Assembly (NCBI GenBank): GCA_963695415.1
Contig: CAVOGL010000023.1
Location: 62,001 to 126,000, forward strand
Origin: CAVXWV01 sp963695415
GTDB taxonomy: Bacteria > Chloroflexota > Anaerolineae > Anaerolineales > UBA4823
Length of the DNA: 64,000 bases
Reading direction: 5' to 3'
A program made the translations under genes and the position numbers. Position 1 is the stretch's first letter. Each line of letters starts with the position of its first letter. Under the pieces are notes generated by a model. That model worked only from the letters and a program-made list of their open reading frames with translations, was not told the DNA's origin and searched no databases. Positions 48,087-58,153 of the stretch are shown piece after piece.

Positions 48087-50328
48087 CTACAACATGCCAG
48101 CTAACAGGCTCTGCCTCCCCGTAAAGTAAAGTACTGTGGAGGCGGGGGACAGTTCGACCTGGAATTCTTTGGCATCCTTTGCCAGTATTTTCTCATTGAA
48201 ATAAATCATACACGATTTCCACCTGCCCCGGCAGCCTGAAGGTCCGCTTCCCGCCCGAAACCGTGTGCACGCTGAGCAGCTCGGGCGTGGCGTAGAGCAC
48301 GTCCCCGTCCTCGCTGTAGAGGTGCACGCCGGCGTGGCGGGCGATGCCGCGCAGCACCGGCGCGGGGATGTCGGGGCTGGCCAGGTAGACCGAGGTCCAT
48401 TCTTTACCTGTTGGTCTCCGGCGTTGAACGTCCTGATCCCAAACCCGGGCTTGCAGCGCCCCAGGGTGTAGACCACCTCGCCCAGGGTGATTGCCTCGGG
48501 GTCCTCCAGGTGGAAGAGCGGACCGATCGGGTTGGTCGAGCCCCACATCCAGTCCTGCGGCAGCCCCTGCGTGATGGGGTGCTGGAAGTTGGTGACGTGC
48601 ATCAGCGGTCCCCAGGGTCCGTCCGAATGCCCGAAGCGCAGCCCGGTCAGGTCGCTCATGTGGTCTGTGCTCATGGCAGGTCCCTCGGCATCGGAGTTGA
48701 GCAGACCGGGGGCATACAGCCACAGCGCCGTCCTGCCGTCCCGGCGCAGGATGCTTTTCAGCTTCTCACGCCGGCGGTTGTCCAGGTGGAAGGGGTTGAG
48801 GAAGACGTAGAGCTTGTAGGGAGGCAGAGTCCCGTCCAGCAGGTCGTCGAGCAGGTAGATGTCGTGCGGGGCGCCGAAGCGGTTCAGGCTGGCGACGCGC
48901 TGCCGCCAGATCAGGGGGATGTCCAGGTTGTTCTGGTTCGATTCGTAATAGTAGGACTTCGTCATCCAGGAAGACGGCAACTTCGGCAGAGGGCTTCCGG
49001 TCGAGCTGCAGCGCCCAGGTGCCCAGCTCCTGGAAGCGCTTCATCCAGCGCTTGCGCTCGTCGACCCATTCGGGGTACTCGTGCAGCTGGGCGGTCTCGA
49101 ACCAGGTGACGGCGTGGGCGTGGGTGATCGCCTGGCAGAAGTTGCGCTGGTAGATGGCGATCGAATCATGCGGACGGTTGTTGCGCCCGTCCGGGTCGAA
49201 GTTGTTGTGCATCAGCGTGTCTTCTTCCATGAAATAGATCTTGCCGTGGTGGCGCAGTGACTCCGCCGGCTGCATGGGCAGGCAGTCACCGCCCAGGCCG
49301 CGGAAGGCGTAGGCGTAGGGGCTGATGACGAAGTCGAGGTCGGGCGAGTGCAGCAGGCGGTGCAGCCCAAGGTGCCCGCTGCGCTGCATGGTGGAGACCT
49401 CGGCTTCGGCGATGCTGCCTTCGCCGGCGAAGAAGACCATGTTCCAGGCAAGCTCCATGATGTAACCGAAGAAGCCGCCCACCAGCTTTTCGCCGTTGGT
49501 GGCTTCGCGCACGGTGCGGCAGAAATCCGCCAGGTCGTCGGCACACAGCTCGCTGAAGCAGGTGTAGTAGTCGATCACTTTGCGCTCGAGGCGCGGGTCG
49601 CGGAAGGTCTGCCCCTTTGATGTGCAGGACTGTTCTTCGTGGGAGGGCATCTCGGCGGTCTCGAAGGTCACCGCCGGGTCGTTCCAGGCAGCCTGCAGCG
49701 TCGAGACATCACCCTTGTAGCGCGCCTTCAGCCACGCGCGGAAGTGGCGCCGCATCGGGGGGCTGTAGTCCATGGTCTCCAGCTTCATGCTGGACATGTC
49801 CTTGATCCACTCCCCCGAGGTCCCTGCCCCGATTTGAAAGGCGAGCACGCGGTCGTACATGCCCACTTCCTTCAGGTAATCGATGTAGGTGCGCAGCAGG
49901 TCGTTGACCTGCTCGCGCCAGACGGTCGAGGCGAAGGACTGGCACCAGCGCGAGCCGTCCGAGAGCACTTCGACCTCGTCGGGATATGCCAGGTTCCACC
50001 AGTTGTTGGGCGAGGAGCGTGTGTCGAAGCCCATGCGGATGAGGAACAGCGCCTGCGGGTCGACGTCGATGTAGGCTTGCATGCGCGGCACGACGATGGA
50101 AAAGTCGTACGGGCTGGGGTTATCCGGGCGCGGCCCGCACCACTCGGGATTGAGCGTGTCGATGGAGTAGATGTGGATGCCGGCTTCGGCGTATTTGCGG
50201 GCGTAGGGCTGGTGCTCGGCCAGGTTGTCGGGGTACATGTAGCCGACCAGGTGGCAGCCGAAGAAAGCGGGCTGGTCGTCCAGGAATACGGTGGGCGTGC
50301 CGTTGTGCTGTTTGAGCTGTGCTTTCAT
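48087..50328 (-). CDS. GH42-like (GH-A clan) glycosidase, frameshifted
   Basis: About 747 residues after three breaks near 48965, 48410 and 48200. The N-terminal ~430 residues are a TIM barrel: FFGCHLVGYMYPDN, YIDYLKEVGMYDRVLAFQIG, GTSGEW (candidate acid/base Glu), DFVISPYAYAFRGLGGD and KIYFMEEDTLMH (candidate nucleophile Glu). The next ~200 residues resemble the trimerisation domain of GH42 (DIYLLDDLLDGTLPPYKLYV, DGRTALWLYAPGL) with a beta domain after it. Without signal peptide. It is followed by a sulfatase that could desulfate its substrate. Confidence 0.72.
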
Positions 50329-50345
50329 CGATGTTCACCTTTTGA

Positions 50346-51848
50346 TTAGAGAGTATGGCTGCGGTTGTCCGGGATGGTTTGCTCCCAGTCCGCCAGCATT
50401 TTGAGCAGTTCCTGCTGGATATCGTGTGTATGTGTGTTATCAATGTGGTTGGTGACTTCGGCAGGGTCGTTGCGGCGGTCAAAAAGCATATCGCCGAAAT
50501 CGCGGTAATCCTGATCTCGCCTTTTATCTCCCGGGTCCGTCCAATGCCCCAGCTTCCATCGATCGGTGATGATCGTTGACTGGAACCAGCTTTCCGAGAT
50601 GCAGAATTCTCTGCCGGTTGGGGCGCCTTCCATTATCGCTGCAGAAAGAGATCGCCCTTGAAGCTGCCAGCGGTTTGCGGGTCTTTCAATTTCGCAAATC
50701 TCCATCAGGGTCGGGTAGAGGTCGATCAGTTCAACCAGCCCATCGCACACGGAGTTTTGGGGCAGGACACCGGGCAGGGAGAAGATCAACGGGACGCGGA
50801 GGATATCTTCGTAGACGTTGTGACCGTGGGCGCATTTCTCCACCATCCCGTGCGCACCGACGAAATCGCCGTGGTCGGCGGTGTAGATGACGAGGGTGTT
50901 TTCTCTCAGCCCGGTCTCCTCCAGGGCATCGAGGATATAACCGACCTGAGCATCGATCTCCATGACCAGGGCATAGTAGGCGGCGATATAGTCGCGGTAG
51001 AGCTGCTCATTTTGACGTGCCTGGTCCAGGCGCCAGATGCGGTTCTCGCCCCGGTGCTGGGCTTGCAAAGCCGGAGGTAACGTGGCGGGGTCCTGGCGCA
51101 GGGAGGCAGGCATGTGGATGCCGCCTTCTCCCCAGGTTTCTGCAGGAAAATGGTTGAGGTATTCGCTCAACGGCGTGTAGGGCTGGTGGGGGCGGTAGAA
51201 GGACGACCAGCAGAAGAAGGGTTCCTCGCTGGCAGCCACCTGGCGCAGGAATTCGACCGTGCGCCGGCGCGTCCAGGCTTCCATGGTGGTCTCAGGGGTC
51301 AGCCGCGATGGGCGCGTCGCCATCCAGGCATAGGGGATCTCAAGGTCCTCGAAGCTGCCGCCGGGCGGACCTTTTCCGAATTCCGCAGCCCAATCCCAGG
51401 CAAAATCCTCACCCTTACTCTGGGACTCAATCCAGGAGACGTAGTTATCCTTTGGTGACTCGCTGTAAAGGTGGCTGGCGACCAGCCCATCATCACCTGC
51501 CATTTCCCAGCCGGAATCGCACGCCTGGGCAAGGTGGCGTTTGCCAAAAGCGGCTGTGCGGTAGCCGTTTGCCCGGAAGGCTGCCTGGAGGGGGACCACA
51601 TCGTGCATGATTTCGCTGCGGTCGCCGTTGTCAAGGCACCCCAGGGTGCGCGGGTACAGACCGGTGAAGGTCGAGCAGCGCGATGGCAGGCAGATACCCT
51701 GCTGGCAGTATGCCCGCGTAAAGCGTACTCCCTGGTTAGCCAGCCGGTCCAGGTTTGGTGTGATGGCATTTGGGTGCCCTTCGCTGCCCAGAACACCGGC
51801 GTTGTGCTGGTCGGAATACAGGATCAGGATATTCGGCTGCTGTTTCAT
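50346..51848 (-). CDS. Sulfatase (type I, CLPSR active site)
   Basis: An intact 500-residue sulfatase. NILILYSDQHNAGVLGSEGH gives the metal-binding start, CLPSRCSTFTGLYPR is the formylglycine motif (C-x-P-S-R), FGKRHLAQ follows, and YTADHGDFVGAHGM carries the late metal ligands. Its short C-terminus (FDRRNDPAEVTNHID) is typical of polysaccharide-acting sulfatases in family S1. No signal peptide, so it may be cytoplasmic. It begins 18 bases before the glycosidase, and the pair likely form one transcript. Confidence 0.9.
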   Translation of the reverse strand: MKQQPNILILYSDQHNAGVLGSEGHPNAITPNLDRLANQGVRFTRAYCQQGICLPSRCSTFTGLYPRTLGCLDNGDRSEIMHDVVPLQAAFRANGYRTAAFGKRHLAQACDSGWEMAGDDGLVASHLYSESPKDNYVSWIESQSKGEDFAWDWAAEFGKGPPGGSFEDLEIPYAWMATRPSRLTPETTMEAWTRRRTVEFLRQVAASEEPFFCWSSFYRPHQPYTPLSEYLNHFPAETWGEGGIHMPASLRQDPATLPPALQAQHRGENRIWRLDQARQNEQLYRDYIAAYYALVMEIDAQVGYILDALEETGLRENTLVIYTADHGDFVGAHGMVEKCAHGHNVYEDILRVPLIFSLPGVLPQNSVCDGLVELIDLYPTLMEICEIERPANRWQLQGRSLSAAIMEGAPTGREFCISESWFQSTIITDRWKLGHWTDPGDKRRDQDYRDFGDMLFDRRNDPAEVTNHIDNTHTHDIQQELLKMLADWEQTIPDNRSHTL

Positions 51849-51854
51849 TTATCG

Positions 51855-52496
51855 TCAGGATTTCTTCTCTTTACCCCGCAGTGCGATGTCAGGCAGATTC
51901 CGCACGGCATGCTTGTCGAGCTTGAGCAGGACGCGGTCGTCCTCGATCTTCTCGATCTCAGATAGCGGGATGCAGACATCCTTTCTACCCCACAGGTGCC
52001 CTTCGCGCAGGATGATGTGCGTGATATGGTGGTTTTCGGGGTTGACCAGGAACTCGTTCACCGTGCCGATGTGCCCGTCACTCGCCTCGACTTTCGAACC
52101 GATGTGGATGCCCAATTCGGAATAAGGGATCTCTTCCACGGTCTTACCAAACTCATAACCGGTCATGGGGGCAGCATAGGGCCATGTCATCCAGCCGGTT
52201 TCCAGGACAGCAGTATCCAGGTTCAGGTCCGAAGCCTGGTCGGCAAGATATTCGTGACGGAGGAAAGGATGGCAGTTCGCCAGTTCCTGCCGGGTGATGG
52301 TAAGCCGGATCTTATCAGGGCTGCTTTCAGCAACATCCTCGAGATGCACGAGATACTCGTTGTGGAGCATATCCGAGACTCTGATGGCGAAGTGGGTCAC
52401 CTCATCCGAGACCGGGTTGACCACAATACAGCTCAGGTGTCCAACCGAATCGTCAGAATCGGAAGTATAGATTTTTGCATTCAAAGCCAATTCCAT
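51855..52496 (-). CDS. Two PRC-barrel domain protein
   Basis: 213 residues. Two PRC-barrel-like repeats (NAKIYTSDSDDSVGHLSCIV at the start; GSKVEASDGHIGTVNEFLVN in the second half) each contain the DGxxG turn and a following strand. Known PRC-barrel proteins help RNA processing or bind membranes/photosynthetic complexes. ATG at 52496 is preferred over 52553 because GAAGGAG stands just upstream. Confidence 0.8.
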   Translation of the reverse strand: MELALNAKIYTSDSDDSVGHLSCIVVNPVSDEVTHFAIRVSDMLHNEYLVHLEDVAESSPDKIRLTITRQELANCHPFLRHEYLADQASDLNLDTAVLETGWMTWPYAAPMTGYEFGKTVEEIPYSELGIHIGSKVEASDGHIGTVNEFLVNPENHHITHIILREGHLWGRKDVCIPLSEIEKIEDDRVLLKLDKHAVRNLPDIALRGKEKKS

Positions 52497-52650
52497 GCGT
52501 TTAATTTCTCCTTCGGTTAATTTCTGGTGTCCCAGCCTGGTGCAGTTTGCCATTGAATGGGCAAGAACTCCATGAAGAACGCCTCACCGTTTCAGGCTGG
52601 GTGCAGGCACAATTATTCCATCAGTGTTCAGATGTGTCTATGGGATGTTT

Positions 52651-53934
52651 TCAGGTGTGATCGATGGGGGATTCGGTCCTGGAGTCTATCAAATCCTGAG
52701 CAAGAAGCACACCCTGGCGGCGCAGGCGCTCCTGCAGGAGGGTGATGGGCAGGGCGTGTACATCGCCGGCTGTGTGCTGGACTGCCAGGGCTGCGGCCGC
52801 GCCGGCGGCTTCCCCCGTCACGACACAGGTGGGGATGGCGCGGGTGACGTCCCAGGCAGTGGTGTCGGCGGAGATGCAGCGACCCGCCGCCAGCAGGTTG
52901 TGGTTCTTCTCGCCGCGCAGGGCGCGCAAGGGGATCGGGTAAACCGGACCGCGCTTGCGCCAATCGCCTGTTAGACCGACTGTGTCTGTGAAGGATGAAC
53001 CCGGATGGGAGAAAAGGCTTTGGGCGGTCTGCGCGTGTTGTTCACCGAGTGAAAAGGAAGAGACCAGGCGGCGCGTCATGCGGAAGGTGGCGATGGTGGG
53101 GATCGAGACCGGCTGGAGATCGTCACCAGGGGATGTTTGGCGAAGCCGTTCCAGGCGCTGGCGGATCAGCTGGCGCGAGCCGAGGATCTGGGCGGTCACC
53201 TGTCCGGCGTCATCGCCGCAGAAGAACGGACCGGTGGCGCCGTCTTTAAGCGCATACGGGCTGAAGTCGTTGGAGAGCGAGTGCAGGTGAATGCCTCGTT
53301 CATCGTAGTGGTAGAACCAGCCGCAGAGCACGTTGGAATCGAGCGTTTCGGTCTCTTCACCTGCCAGGAAACACAGGTCGGCGTCGCCGCTGGCGTCGAC
53401 CACGGCGCGGCAGGCGACGGCGCTGCGACCGCTCTTGTTTTCGATGATCAAATGACTGATGTGGTCCCCATTTTTCTTCACTGCACAGACACGGGTGTCG
53501 TAGAGAAGATGTATGTTGGAGTCGACCACCAGCTTCTCGAGCGCCAGCATGTAAGCCACCGGGTTGAATTCGACCTGGTAGCGGACACGCTGCCTTTCTT
53601 CCAAGTCACCTCCGGGCAGCCAGCAATCCGGGACTCGGCGGAAGCGTGCCTGGAGATCATCCTCGGTCAGGTCTGCCACCGAAAGCTTGAGCAGCTCCTC
53701 GCCCAGACCGGCGATGACCTGGTTCCCGAGACCATCGCACAAGGGGAGGTATACGATGACGTTTCCCAGGGTCGCCAGTCCGCCCAGGGCACAGGCTTTC
53801 TCCAGCAGGCAGACTGCTGCCCCGGCACGCGCCGCAGCTAGCGCGGCAGCCACGCCAGCGATGCCGCCGCCGGCGACGAGGACGTCGAAAAAACCGCTTA
53901 CTGGAATCTGGCGACCGGGTTCTTCGATGTGCAT
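52651..53934 (-). CDS. FAD-dependent oxidoreductase, PF12831-like
   Basis: About 427 residues, intact. The FAD motif VLVAGGGIAGVAAALAAARAG, then CALGGLATLG, is typical of the FAD-dependent family linked to sugar or dihydrobilin enzymes. RAVVDASGDADLCFLAG is the second dinucleotide motif, and later come GRCISADTTAWDVTRAIPTC and TGEAAGAAAALAVQ. ATG at 53934 sits closest to the normal N-terminus; an upstream one adds only six residues. Substrate unknown. Confidence 0.85.
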   Translation of the reverse strand: MHIEEPGRQIPVSGFFDVLVAGGGIAGVAAALAAARAGAAVCLLEKACALGGLATLGNVIVYLPLCDGLGNQVIAGLGEELLKLSVADLTEDDLQARFRRVPDCWLPGGDLEERQRVRYQVEFNPVAYMLALEKLVVDSNIHLLYDTRVCAVKKNGDHISHLIIENKSGRSAVACRAVVDASGDADLCFLAGEETETLDSNVLCGWFYHYDERGIHLHSLSNDFSPYALKDGATGPFFCGDDAGQVTAQILGSRQLIRQRLERLRQTSPGDDLQPVSIPTIATFRMTRRLVSSFSLGEQHAQTAQSLFSHPGSSFTDTVGLTGDWRKRGPVYPIPLRALRGEKNHNLLAAGRCISADTTAWDVTRAIPTCVVTGEAAGAAAALAVQHTAGDVHALPITLLQERLRRQGVLLAQDLIDSRTESPIDHT

Positions 53935-53952
53935 GGTGTGGGCGAGGAACAA

Positions 53953-53977
53953 TAGGTCAGGTAAGAAACCTGACCTA
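53953..53977. repeat. 25-bp hairpin over a stop codon
   Basis: TAGGTCAGGT and ACCTGACCTA pair perfectly around AAGAA. On the minus strand the TAG of the following gene is part of the stem. It may be a small palindromic element or a transcription-end hairpin. Confidence 0.8.
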
Positions 53978-54257
53978 CTGGTTACGTTCTTTAAGGTGCC
54001 CGCCGGTCTCTGCTTCGGCGAGGACCGCCTGGATGGTCTGGATCAGGGCGCGGGCTGATTCGGCGCTCAGCTCCACGGCGACGCGCGCGCCGGGTCCGAG
54101 CGCAGGATCGACGAAATCGATGTTGAGCGCGTGTTCGTCAGGGAAATCGTAGGGATGGTCGTAGGAGACGTTTGCCTGGTGGACGCGGAACCATCCGGCA
54201 GTCGCCTTTAGCGCTGCCCTCTATCTTGACCTTGTTGCTGATCATCGTGCACATCAT
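53975..54257 (-). CDS. DUF6295-like protein, frameshifted
   Basis: From ATG at 54257 (AAAGGAG upstream) the frame reads MMCTMISNKVKIEGSAKGD. After a frameshift near 54195 it continues as GWFRVHQANVSYDHPYDFPD, then LNIDFVDPALGPGARVAVEL and SARALIQTIQAV to a TAG at 53975. The joined protein of ~94 residues fits the DUF6295 pattern. Function unknown. This gene is invisible as a single long ORF. Confidence 0.68.
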
Positions 54258-54369
54258 TAAACTCCTTTTTTAAGAAGAACACGAAGGAAACGCGAAGGTT
54301 CACAAAGGAAAAAAGATATTAAAAACTTGGTGCTTCTTTGTGATTCCTTTGCGCCCTTTGTGTTAAAAA

Positions 54370-55137
54370 TTATCCTCCCGTCCTGAGTAAATGCTTGTTG
54401 AGGAAGGCGAAGGTTTTGTTCCAGCCGTCGACTGCCTGTTCCTGTCGATAATTTGGGCGGTTGTGGTAGAAGAAGCCGTGCCCGGCGCCCGGGTACATGT
54501 GGAACTCGTATTCCTTTGCGTGTTTTTTAAGTTCCGCCTCGTGGATGGCGACTTGCTCCGGAGTGGGGCTGTGGTCCTGGTCGCCGAACAGACCAAGGAT
54601 CGGGCAGGACAGGTCTTTGGTGTAATCCAGCGGGGCGACGGGTCTTTTGGGCGTGAGGTCGTCCTTGCTCATCACCACGCCACCGCCCCAGCAGTCGACG
54701 ACCGCATCGAAGCCTTTTTCGAGGCAGGCTGCCAGGTAGGCGTGGCGACCACCCGAACAGGTGCCGAAGACGCCGACCTTGCCGTTGATGTTGGGCAGTG
54801 AGCGCAGGTACAGCATCGCGCCGGCGATGTCGCCTACCGCCTGATCGTCAGGCACACCTCCTTCGGCGCGAGCCCTGGCGGCTACGTCCTCCGGTGTTCC
54901 GTGCCCGAGGCGGTAGTAAAGATTGGGCGAGATGGCGGCGAAGCCGTGGTAAGCGAACTTGAGCGTTGCCTCGCGGTACCACTCGTCCCACCCGGGCATG
55001 TGGTGGATGACGACAAGTCCAGGAAAAGGACCTGCACCCAGGGGACGGGCGTAGTAGGCATTGATGGCATCGTCCTGGTAGCCGTGGATGGAAATGGTTT
55101 CAGCGATTATGCCCTCATACTGGTCGGTCTGGTACAT
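54370..55137 (-). CDS. Dienelactone hydrolase-family protein
   Basis: 255 residues, intact, cytoplasmic. LVVIHHMPGWDEWYREA, the nucleophile GTCSGGRHAYLAA (Cys), LFGDQDHSPTPEQ (Asp) and YPGAGHGFFYHNR (His) give the full triad. It resembles the shorter DLH class, without the N-terminal linker of the other copy at 41092-42057. Confidence 0.88.
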   Translation of the reverse strand: MYQTDQYEGIIAETISIHGYQDDAINAYYARPLGAGPFPGLVVIHHMPGWDEWYREATLKFAYHGFAAISPNLYYRLGHGTPEDVAARARAEGGVPDDQAVGDIAGAMLYLRSLPNINGKVGVFGTCSGGRHAYLAACLEKGFDAVVDCWGGGVVMSKDDLTPKRPVAPLDYTKDLSCPILGLFGDQDHSPTPEQVAIHEAELKKHAKEYEFHMYPGAGHGFFYHNRPNYRQEQAVDGWNKTFAFLNKHLLRTGG

Positions 55138-55160
55138 GGTTATCTCCTCTTGGTGCGAAT

Positions 55161-56453
55161 CTAGCGACTGAAAAAATCAAAGAAAATTACATACAGAATC
55201 GATGCAATCGTGCATGCAACGATCATTACGGGAAGTCCTCGTTTAATCCACAAGGGTCCGGTGATGGGTGTCCTGGTGCGTCTGGACATGTTGGCGACGA
55301 TGATGTTGGCGGATGAGCCGATGATTGTGGCGTTACCTCCGAAGCCTGCGCCGAAAGCCAGCGCCCACCACAGGGGATTGGGGTTGATGCCATTATCCGC
55401 CAGCCCGAGGATTACGGGAATGAGCGCAATGGTCACGGGGATGTTATCTATCAATGCAGACAGGATGGCGGTGATCCAGAGCAGCATAACACCAAACATT
55501 GCCGGATGCATGTTTGTCAGCTGGCTGATTTGTTCCACCATTAATTCAAATAGACCGGCAGCTTCCAGTGCGCCGACCATGACGAAAAGGGCGACGAAGA
55601 ACAGGAGCACACTCCACTCGACATGGTGCAGGGTGTCCTCGATTTTAGGACGCACCCAGACCAGTGCGATCGAAGCGGCGCTCAAGGCGACTACCGCTGG
55701 CGTCAGGTGGGTGATATTTTGCAGGAAAAACAGGACGATGGCTCCTGCAAGCACGATCAGCACTTTACGGGCAGTTTTCCAATCGTCCAGGGACTCATTG
55801 GGGTCGAGTTGAAAGATGGCTTGCTTATTTCTCGGCTCAACCTCAAGCTCCTTGCGGAAGAGAAAGCGGATCATGACCAGGGCAACCAGCCAGACTACAA
55901 CTACCAGGGGCAGTGAGTGTGTGAGGAAATCGTTGAAAGTCAATCCAGACGCAGAGGCGATGAGCACATTGGGCGGGTCGCCGACCAGTGTGGCGACGCC
56001 TCCCGTGTTGGAGAGCAATGCTTCTGCCATCAACAACGGGACGGCGCTTATGCCCAGGATTTCGCTGATCAGGATGGTTACCGGCGCGATCAGCACCACA
56101 GTGGTAACGTTGTCCAGAAACATGGAGATCACTGTCGTCACAGCGCCGAGCATGATCACCAGCAATACGGGTCTACCTCTTGATATCCTTCCAGCCCATA
56201 CTGCCATAAATTGGAAAAACCCGGTCGGTTCCATCAGGGCGACCATAATCATCATGCCCAGTAATAAACCGATGGTCTCGAAATCAATCGACGCAATCGC
56301 CTCCTCTTCGGAGTAAAAGCCCAGATAGATCCCCAGCAGTAGAATAATTGCCGCGCCTATCGCGGCTGCTATCGTACGTTCTAATTTCTCAGTAAAAATC
56401 AGCGCCAGAATGACCAGAAAAACAATGGAGGTCAGTAGGATAAGAATATCCAT
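55161..56453 (-). CDS. SLC13/ArsB-type (IT superfamily) transporter
   Basis: 430 residues, about eleven helices in two halves. Typical parts are FLDNVTTVVLIAPVTILI and NTGGVATLVGDPPNVLIAS in the first half, and IDNIPVTIALIPVILG and FGGNATIIGSSANIIVANM in the second. Family members export arsenite or take up dicarboxylates/sulfate with Na+ or act as Na+/H+ antiporters. ATG at 56453 directly follows the stop of the CBS gene. Confidence 0.87.
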   Translation of the reverse strand: MDILILLTSIVFLVILALIFTEKLERTIAAAIGAAIILLLGIYLGFYSEEEAIASIDFETIGLLLGMMIMVALMEPTGFFQFMAVWAGRISRGRPVLLVIMLGAVTTVISMFLDNVTTVVLIAPVTILISEILGISAVPLLMAEALLSNTGGVATLVGDPPNVLIASASGLTFNDFLTHSLPLVVVVWLVALVMIRFLFRKELEVEPRNKQAIFQLDPNESLDDWKTARKVLIVLAGAIVLFFLQNITHLTPAVVALSAASIALVWVRPKIEDTLHHVEWSVLLFFVALFVMVGALEAAGLFELMVEQISQLTNMHPAMFGVMLLWITAILSALIDNIPVTIALIPVILGLADNGINPNPLWWALAFGAGFGGNATIIGSSANIIVANMSRRTRTPITGPLWIKRGLPVMIVACTIASILYVIFFDFFSR

Positions 56454-56909
56454 CTATGCTGGCTTCCAGTTTGAGAGGATGGCTTTTCCCAGGTCCACGC
56501 GTGAGGCGATCCCGGTCAGTTTGCCCTCTGGCGACACCACGGGAAGATCATGGAGATGGCGCTGCAGCATCAAGGAATAGGCGCGCATCAAACCGCAATA
56601 CTCTTTGACCATCGTCACTGGGCGCATGTGTTTGTGAACGGGGTCGTGGAGTATTTCATCGGATGGCTGCAAGTCTTCCATGGCGCCGAAATCATGCACA
56701 AAATCCACATCAGCAATTAAATTAACAAATGCTGGCATGGTCAGCTCAATAAGGTCGCGCATCCCCAGGACGCCGACGGGCTTCTCATCATCATCCACGA
56801 CGGGCAAGAGCCCGATGTGGTATTCAATCAAAATCTGGGCTGCTTCCCAAACCGTGGCGTTCTTGTGGATGGAGAAGACCCGTTTTTTCATGAAGTCTTT
56901 TATCTGCAT
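56454..56909 (-). CDS. CBS-domain pair protein
   Basis: 151 residues with two CBS motifs: MKKRVFSIHKNATVWEAAQI with LLPVVDDDEKPVGVLGMRDL, and HKHMRPVTMVKEYCGLMRA with LPVVSPEGKLTGIASRVDL. CBS pairs bind adenosine nucleotides and gate transporters and enzymes. It is co-transcribed with the transporter, with no gap. Confidence 0.9.
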   Translation of the reverse strand: MQIKDFMKKRVFSIHKNATVWEAAQILIEYHIGLLPVVDDDEKPVGVLGMRDLIELTMPAFVNLIADVDFVHDFGAMEDLQPSDEILHDPVHKHMRPVTMVKEYCGLMRAYSLMLQRHLHDLPVVSPEGKLTGIASRVDLGKAILSNWKPA

Positions 56910-56962
56910 AGTGTCTCCTTTGGATCTTTTTTACGTTACCGTAAAATTTATCAAAGAGGAAA

Positions 56963-57811
56963 TCATTGGCTTGCTGTTCGTTTTCCAAGCTCTCCCGCTG
57001 CCAGCATCAGCAATACCAGCCCGACAAGACCGGCTGCCAGGATCATGACTATCACATCCGGGTCACCGGCGAAGTTCCCGGCAGCCACGACCAGGGCGGC
57101 GGACAGGTTGCGTTGGGCTGTGCCCAGCCCAAGCACGGAGCGAATTTTCCCGTCAGAACCCCCCAGGATATACCCCAGGAGCAGCGAAACAAGAAGGAAC
57201 AGGATCACCGCCAGGAGACCGCCTGTGCCGATCACCCCTATGATGGCTTTGATGTTCACCAGAAGACCGGTGACCATCAACAGACCGATGGCGTAGGTGG
57301 AAAGCTGCGAAAGGCGCGGCTGCCATTTCTGTGCAGTCTCAGGCAAGCGGGACTTGATGTACAGACCCACTGCCAGCGGTATGAGCATGAGGATGATCAG
57401 TGATTGGGCGATCTCCCAGGGATTGATGCTGACACCCTGAAGCAGGAAAGGCAGCACAATAGGCATGTAGATGATCGTGACGACCATGAGCAGCACCATC
57501 AAACCAACTGAAAAAGCAAGGTTGCCTCTGGCAGCCTGAGCCAGTTTGGGGATGAAAGGCGCACCAGCAGCCGTTGCTATCAGTATCAAGCCTGTAGCCA
57601 GCCCATCACTCAATGGGATCACAAGCAAAATCAGGTATGCCAGGGCTGGTACCAGGATGAAGTTGGCAACCAGAGCCAGGATCACCAGGCGGATGTTGCG
57701 TAGCGGAGCGATGATTTGCTGGATGGTCAGGTTCAATCCCATTGCCAGCATACTGGAAAGAACGAAAACCAACACCGAGAGGTTCATTATGATCGTTAAG
57801 ATTTCAGCCAT
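56963..57811 (-). CDS. Bile acid:sodium symporter-family protein
   Basis: About 282 residues, nine or ten helices. LAMGLNLTIQQIIAPLRNIR at the start, LIATAAGAPFIPKLAQAARG and the late GLGTAQRNLSAALVVAAGNF (Na+-binding crossover) are typical of the ASBT/BASS family, which takes up bile acids, pyruvate or similar organic anions with Na+. Bases up to 57904 add only an unlikely N-terminus; ATG 57811 follows AGGAGATAAC. Confidence 0.87.
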   Translation of the reverse strand: MAEILTIIMNLSVLVFVLSSMLAMGLNLTIQQIIAPLRNIRLVILALVANFILVPALAYLILLVIPLSDGLATGLILIATAAGAPFIPKLAQAARGNLAFSVGLMVLLMVVTIIYMPIVLPFLLQGVSINPWEIAQSLIILMLIPLAVGLYIKSRLPETAQKWQPRLSQLSTYAIGLLMVTGLLVNIKAIIGVIGTGGLLAVILFLLVSLLLGYILGGSDGKIRSVLGLGTAQRNLSAALVVAAGNFAGDPDVIVMILAAGLVGLVLLMLAAGELGKRTASQ

Positions 57812-57916
57812 GTTATCTCCTAAAATGGTAATGAGGTGCGAATGGATGGTTGTACCAGAATATTTTAACCGATGGTGAGTCGGAAGGCGCGTAAATCGGC
57901 ACATTTCTGGGGTGTC

Positions 57917-58153
57917 TCAGGCTACTAAACCGCCCGGGTACAAGGATAACACGCGCGGATCGTGACCCGGAATAAGGCGGTCTGCATTGGTACGGGCAAG
58001 CTCCAGCGCATGCCAGCATTCGGGTTCATTCTCGCAGATGGCAATGATGTAATTCTTCCAGGTAGCCGAGAAAACCCTCATGGAGATAGATGGCGCCGTC
58101 CGGTTTTGTGTGCCAGACATCCCAGCTTTGAGTAAATTTTTTAGTTTATCCAT
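57917..58153 (-). pseudogene. C-terminal remnant of an MBL-fold metallo-hydrolase
   Basis: The frame from 58153 (GMSGTQNRT...) is broken. Another frame reads TKPDGAIYLHEGFLGYLEEL across 58055-58115; the first frame then resumes with CWHALELARTNADRLIPGHD and PRVLSLYPGGLVA. The second half is the C-terminus of MBL-fold hydrolases (PGHDP). Everything before is absent, so this is a fragment. Confidence 0.65.

Noticed and set aside
49639..50349. Long plus-strand frames (also 48411-49109) opposite the GH42-like gene
   Set aside because: Composition is valine-rich antisense of the glycosidase and no start site or motif is present.
53137..53841. 234-codon plus-strand frame opposite the FAD oxidoreductase
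   Set aside because: Shadow of an intact gene with two FAD motifs.
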